From Phycisphaeraceae bacterium (GTDB lineage: Bacteria > Planctomycetota > Phycisphaerae > Phycisphaerales > Phycisphaeraceae), in contig JAESSU010000347.1 in assembly GCA_016763955.1 (NCBI GenBank), positions 1-8,936 on the forward strand: 8,936 bases of DNA, in the 5' to 3' direction. The notes beneath the pieces are model-generated. The model was not told the origin of the DNA, did no database searches, and worked only from the letters and a program-made list of their open reading frames with translations. Position 1 is the first letter of the stretch. The number at the start of each line of letters is the position of its first letter. Made by a program: the position numbers and the translations under genes. Positions 5,541 through 8,936 of the stretch are shown here, piece by piece.

Positions 5541-6984
5541 AGCAGGGGCCTACTTGAAGAGGTAGCGGATCATGGTAATTCACCATTAGCCTGATAAGTT
5601 TATGAAGCATTTTATCTTGTAATTGCTTGGCATCAGACTGACCCCAAAGATTTTTTTGACAATCAGGATCAAGAATTAAGTCGTACAATTCACTGCAAGT
5701 GTTTTCACCATGCCATGTCAATAATGCATCATCGGTACGAACACTCCGCCTTAAGAACGGATGCTCAATTAAAACAGCGTCACGGGTCACCTGTTTTGGA
5801 TCATCCATCACTCCAACCAGTGATTGACCTTGGACACTTGGCGGAATGGGTGCGTTTGCAAGATCAAGAATCGTTGGCATTAGATCAATTGAATTGGCCA
5901 ACGCTTCACGACGATGTCCTGCTTGTGATTTGTCCGGTCGAGTAATGATCATGGGAACACGTGTCACGCAATCGTAACTACTGCCCTTGAAAACCATGTG
6001 ATGGTCACCAAGCATTTCGCCGTGGTCGGAAGTGAAAACAATAATTGTGTTGTCTAACATACCTTGCTTGCGTAGTGCATCTTTTAGGCGACCAACTTGT
6101 TTGTCAATAAGACTAATCATGCCATAGTAGTACGCTTTGACACGTTGCCAATCAGCATCAGTTAAACGAAACATACCAATGGCTTCGTGACTTCCTTTTG
6201 TCCGAGTGTAATGTTCGATATAAGCTTTTGGCCAAAGTGCGTCTTCACCGTCACGCCATGCCGGCAAAGGCATATCTTTGGGGTCGTACATCGTATCGTA
6301 CGGTGCGGGTGGGTTAAATGGATGATGCGGATGAACAAAACTAGTCCAACAAAATAAAGGTTTCGAATTGTCATGCTCATTGATAAATGAAATCGATTGA
6401 TCAGCAGTCCATGCTGTTTGAGAATGTTCTTCAGGGCATACCGAACGGACACAAGCATGCTGCGGATACGAAAAACTGTGCGGGTCCGCCCAAACATCAT
6501 ACCCACGTTCAGTGAGATAATCAGCATACGGCCCAACTCGATTGTCCTCAGTGATCGCAACCTTTTCAAAGCCATACCATGGCATTTTCTCTGGAGAAGG
6601 TTGAGGATTAACCGCCAAATCAGGTGTCGGATTTACGAATGGTTCGCCATTGGGAGGGAATCGCCATTGTGGACCAAAATGCATTTTTCCCGAAGCATAG
6701 GTTGCGTAACCATGAAGTCGCAATACTTCCATGAAAGTGAGTTCTGTGTCTGGCAAAACAAGGCCATTGGTTCGTAAACCATGCACTGAAGGATATCGTC
6801 CCGTGGCCATGCTCGCGCGATTAGGAGAACAGACCGGGGAGGCAGTGAACGTTTGATCAAAACGAATCCCGTCTTTCGCCAATTGATCAATATGAGGTGT
6901 TTTAATCACAGGGTTGTCGTAACACCCTAGTGCATCGCATCGAAGTTGATCACAAGTAATCAGTAATATATTGGGATGAGTCAT
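5539..6984 (-). CDS. Type I (formylglycine-dependent) sulfatase, substrate unknown
   Basis: A 481-residue alkaline-phosphatase-fold sulfatase that hydrolyses a sulfate ester. Visible active-site features are NILLITCDQ with metal ligand Asp12, the formylglycine motif C52-S-P-N-R56 followed by ASMATGR, GKMHFG (Lys100, His102), FVHPHHPF (His218), SDHGEMLGDHH (Asp320, His321) and Lys333. Cys52 would be converted to formylglycine by a maturase not present here. The DQ rather than DD near the N-terminus resembles choline-sulfatase-like and phosphonate monoesterase-like members. The residue before Arg56 is Asn, where Ser, Thr or Ala is commoner. The start is the ATG at 6984; an in-frame TTG at 6999 adds five residues. 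No signal peptide is seen from either start, so the enzyme is probably cytoplasmic. It follows the glycoside hydrolase gene on the same strand after 95 bp, which suggests a shared role in sulfated glycan breakdown. Confidence 0.92.
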   Translation of the reverse strand: MTHPNILLITCDQLRCDALGCYDNPVIKTPHIDQLAKDGIRFDQTFTASPVCSPNRASMATGRYPSVHGLRTNGLVLPDTELTFMEVLRLHGYATYASGKMHFGPQWRFPPNGEPFVNPTPDLAVNPQPSPEKMPWYGFEKVAITEDNRVGPYADYLTERGYDVWADPHSFSYPQHACVRSVCPEEHSQTAWTADQSISFINEHDNSKPLFCWTSFVHPHHPFNPPAPYDTMYDPKDMPLPAWRDGEDALWPKAYIEHYTRTKGSHEAIGMFRLTDADWQRVKAYYYGMISLIDKQVGRLKDALRKQGMLDNTIIVFTSDHGEMLGDHHMVFKGSSYDCVTRVPMIITRPDKSQAGHRREALANSIDLMPTILDLANAPIPPSVQGQSLVGVMDDPKQVTRDAVLIEHPFLRRSVRTDDALLTWHGENTCSELYDLILDPDCQKNLWGQSDAKQLQDKMLHKLIRLMVNYHDPLPLQVGPC

Positions 6985-7079
6985 AAAAAAACCAAGCAAT
7001 TAACAAGATAGTAAGGCATTTATAAGGTAAATAGACGGATCAGACAGGTGACTATACAAGTCAGTTTCAAGTGACTGTT

Positions 7080-8936
7080 CTATTTGCTATTTTTCGACAC
7101 AATATCTTTTTTCCACAAATGGGCTTTTACATTAATATTGTCATACCATACTTGGCCAGTCGACTTGCCTAAAATAAGATCTAAAGTGATTTTTTTTGTG
7201 CCGGCGGGAATTTTTGCAATGGGCTTCATTTTTTTTGTAATTTCACGCCAATCAAAAGTTCCCCCTTTATAGTCTCCGCCCTGAAAGAAAATTCTTTCTC
7301 CGTTACTTTTTCTAAATGCCAAACAAATACTTGCTCCTATGCCACTGATTTTTTTACCTTTTAAGCTATAGGTAACTTCAAAAATTAAATATTCACCTTC
7401 GTTGAGCGTAGGGATTTTGCTGAGGTCCAATTTCTGAGTAGCGCCCCACCATAACGTTGGTGAATCTGCTTTAAAAGACAAAGATTTTTGGCCATGACTT
7501 TTAGTTTTACGATCAACAAAAACATTAAACTGCGGACCTTTTTTGCCGCCCAACTTCTTCTCATTGATCATGATGGGCCAATTAGGTACTTTATTTAAAG
7601 CCGATCCTTTACTTTCAAAATCAGCATTGTTGAGTTTTAAATCAATCGTCTTGACCAACTGATCTTGGGGGTACTTGATCTCACCGTCTTTGTCTTTAAT
7701 TTTACCAATGATGTAAACAGGCATGTCTTTTTCAAATGTAACATCAAATTTATTTTGTGATACGAGTAAATGTTTGACATTGCCCATGACATCAACAAGA
7801 TCAATTTCTTGACTAGTTGTTTCAAAAGTTGCTTTAGAACTCTTCGCATCGTTTAACCAAAGAACATTAACGTCTTTACCATCTTTTTTAAAACAAAAAC
7901 CCTGCAACCACCCAGTCTCCGAGGCATATGTGATGTTGAGTTCTTTTTTGAATTCCGCGCCGACTAAATTGCGAATCATCGTGGCATGCGCAACATAGTT
8001 TGAACGAACACGAAAGTCCGGATACAACAATCCACATATATGCGGCAATGCATTGTTCGGCAAATCCCTTAGTAGAAACTTGCAAAGAACTTTAGCACCT
8101 TTCGAAAGTTGAATTGTGTATTGTTGCGTCGTTCTCTTTATCATGCGTTTCATGTTTTGGGGAGTATCCGCACTCTCCTTGCCCCATACCATTCCGCCAA
8201 TCTCTGTAAAGATAATATCCACACGGCCATCATACTTATCCATAACCTTTTGAATAGCATCTATATCACCGGAATAATGCGTCGAAAAAGCAGTCATCCT
8301 CTTGCCAATACCAAGCTCATACATTGTCTTAAGCCATGGTTTGTAAAAATTCCCCTCAGGCGCGGTGCCTGTGGTACTAGGAGCAATCTTGGCAATGGGA
8401 TCTTCTTTGCTAATTTCCTTAGCTGCAAGTAAAAATAAATCACAATAATCCTTCATGATTCCTTTTTCATTGCCTTGAAGATGACTTTTTAGTGAGCCCA
8501 TCCAGAAATTTTTAGCATCGACTTCATTACCTATTTCGTAATTAGCAATTTTACCTTTGTAGCGTGCGGCCATTTCGCGGCAAAATTTTGCCATTGCAGG
8601 CATGTATTCTTTCTTAGGCATCATGATCGACTGCGATCGGCGATCGAGCCCTGAACCTTTGCCATCGGAAGCCCACTTGGGTGTCGGCCAGCAAGTTGTC
8701 GCAACGATATTTAGGCCATGTTTTTCATATAAATTGACATTGTTGTCAGCTTCTTTCCAATCAAGCGCTACATCAGGGCCTTTTTGGACATTCTGCCAAT
8801 TTACTTTATGTGTTCGAACCCACGCCATGCCGATCCGTTTCATCAGCATGGCGTCTTTTTCTACGGCAAATAATGGATAGCCGCCATGAGGCTGTACCAT
8901 GGCACCAAAAGGATTGTTTTTGCCATATTTTGAAAC
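7080..8936 (-). CDS. GH39-like glycoside hydrolase with C-terminal carbohydrate-binding module (5' partial)
   Basis: The frame is open to the window edge (the visible part is 618 codons), and the start is outside, so any signal peptide cannot be judged. Numbered from an internal Met at 8900, residues about 1-310 look like a clan GH-A TIM barrel: the beginning SKYGKNNPFGA and WVRTHKVNW suit that fold, YEIGNEVD carries the probable acid/base Glu126 at the end of strand 4, and IIFTEIGG carries the probable nucleophile Glu233 at the end of strand 7. A small beta domain follows (about 325-400), then a beta-sandwich module (about 421-593) from NADFES to VWYDNINV, typical of carbohydrate-binding modules of the CBM4/9 kind. 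The closest family by eye is GH39 (beta-xylosidase/iduronidase type), but other GH-A families are possible. The gene is AT-rich and lysine-rich compared with nuoD. It is upstream of the sulfatase on the same strand. Confidence 0.8.
   Translation of the reverse strand, partial: VSKYGKNNPFGAMVQPHGGYPLFAVEKDAMLMKRIGMAWVRTHKVNWQNVQKGPDVALDWKEADNNVNLYEKHGLNIVATTCWPTPKWASDGKGSGLDRRSQSIMMPKKEYMPAMAKFCREMAARYKGKIANYEIGNEVDAKNFWMGSLKSHLQGNEKGIMKDYCDLFLLAAKEISKEDPIAKIAPSTTGTAPEGNFYKPWLKTMYELGIGKRMTAFSTHYSGDIDAIQKVMDKYDGRVDIIFTEIGGMVWGKESADTPQNMKRMIKRTTQQYTIQLSKGAKVLCKFLLRDLPNNALPHICGLLYPDFRVRSNYVAHATMIRNLVGAEFKKELNITYASETGWLQGFCFKKDGKDVNVLWLNDAKSSKATFETTSQEIDLVDVMGNVKHLLVSQNKFDVTFEKDMPVYIIGKIKDKDGEIKYPQDQLVKTIDLKLNNADFESKGSALNKVPNWPIMINEKKLGGKKGPQFNVFVDRKTKSHGQKSLSFKADSPTLWWGATQKLDLSKIPTLNEGEYLIFEVTYSLKGKKISGIGASICLAFRKSNGERIFFQGGDYKGGTFDWREITKKMKPIAKIPAGTKKITLDLILGKSTGQVWYDNINVKAHLWKKDIVSKNSK

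Noticed and set aside
6162..6575. 137-codon minus-strand ORF inside the sulfatase gene.
   Set aside because: It overlaps the well-supported sulfatase frame completely and shows no family features; it is a frame shadow.
7040..7080. Small hairpin AGTCA...TGACT between the glycoside hydrolase and sulfatase genes, considered as a terminator.
   Set aside because: It has only a five-bp stem, an eight-base loop and no T-run, so it is unlikely to end transcription.

Overview
The window most likely comes from a member of the Planctomycetota, probably the Phycisphaerae. The evidence is a C-terminal zinc ribbon of the type CxxCGYDLxG...CPECG on a multi-spanning membrane protein (such tails are very common in that group), a formylglycine-type sulfatase beside a glycoside hydrolase, and mostly weak or absent Shine-Dalgarno sequences. 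This is an inference from gene content; no rRNA or phylogenetic marker search was possible. Base composition is moderate and uneven: the nuoD and membrane-protein genes look close to balanced, while the glycoside hydrolase at the right edge is clearly AT-rich.

Layout. 1-117: a tRNA-Arg(TCT) on the minus strand followed at once by a strong intrinsic terminator. 324-869 (-): a small four-helix membrane protein of unknown function. 870-1329: a gene-poor gap. 1330-3737 (-): a three-gene block made of a six-helix membrane protein, a divergent Ham1/RdgB-type nucleotide pyrophosphatase, and a second six-helix membrane protein with a zinc ribbon. The last two overlap by four bases (ATGA), so they are translationally coupled; the two membrane proteins look like distant paralogues. 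3738-4205: a divergent intergenic region holding a large, nested, imperfect palindrome (about 173 bp). 4206-5420 (+): a complete nuoD (49 kDa, quinone-site subunit of respiratory complex I), standing alone with no other nuo gene beside it, possibly leaderless. 5421-5538: a convergent intergenic region with a nuoD terminator and a 7-bp tandem repeat that forms a G-quadruplex motif on the minus strand. 5539-6984 (-): a type I sulfatase without a visible signal peptide. 7080-8936 (-): the C-terminal 618 residues of a GH39-like glycoside hydrolase with a carbohydrate-binding module; its start lies outside the window.

How the parts fit. The glycoside hydrolase and sulfatase are on the same strand 95 bp apart and plausibly form part of a locus for degrading a sulfated glycan. 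The rdgB-like gene is nucleotide-pool housekeeping embedded between membrane proteins of unknown role. nuoD is core energy metabolism, separated from its usual operon. The least explained DNA is the nested palindrome upstream of nuoD and the G-rich heptad repeat downstream of it; an 11-bp motif near both of them is present in inverted orientation on either side of nuoD.
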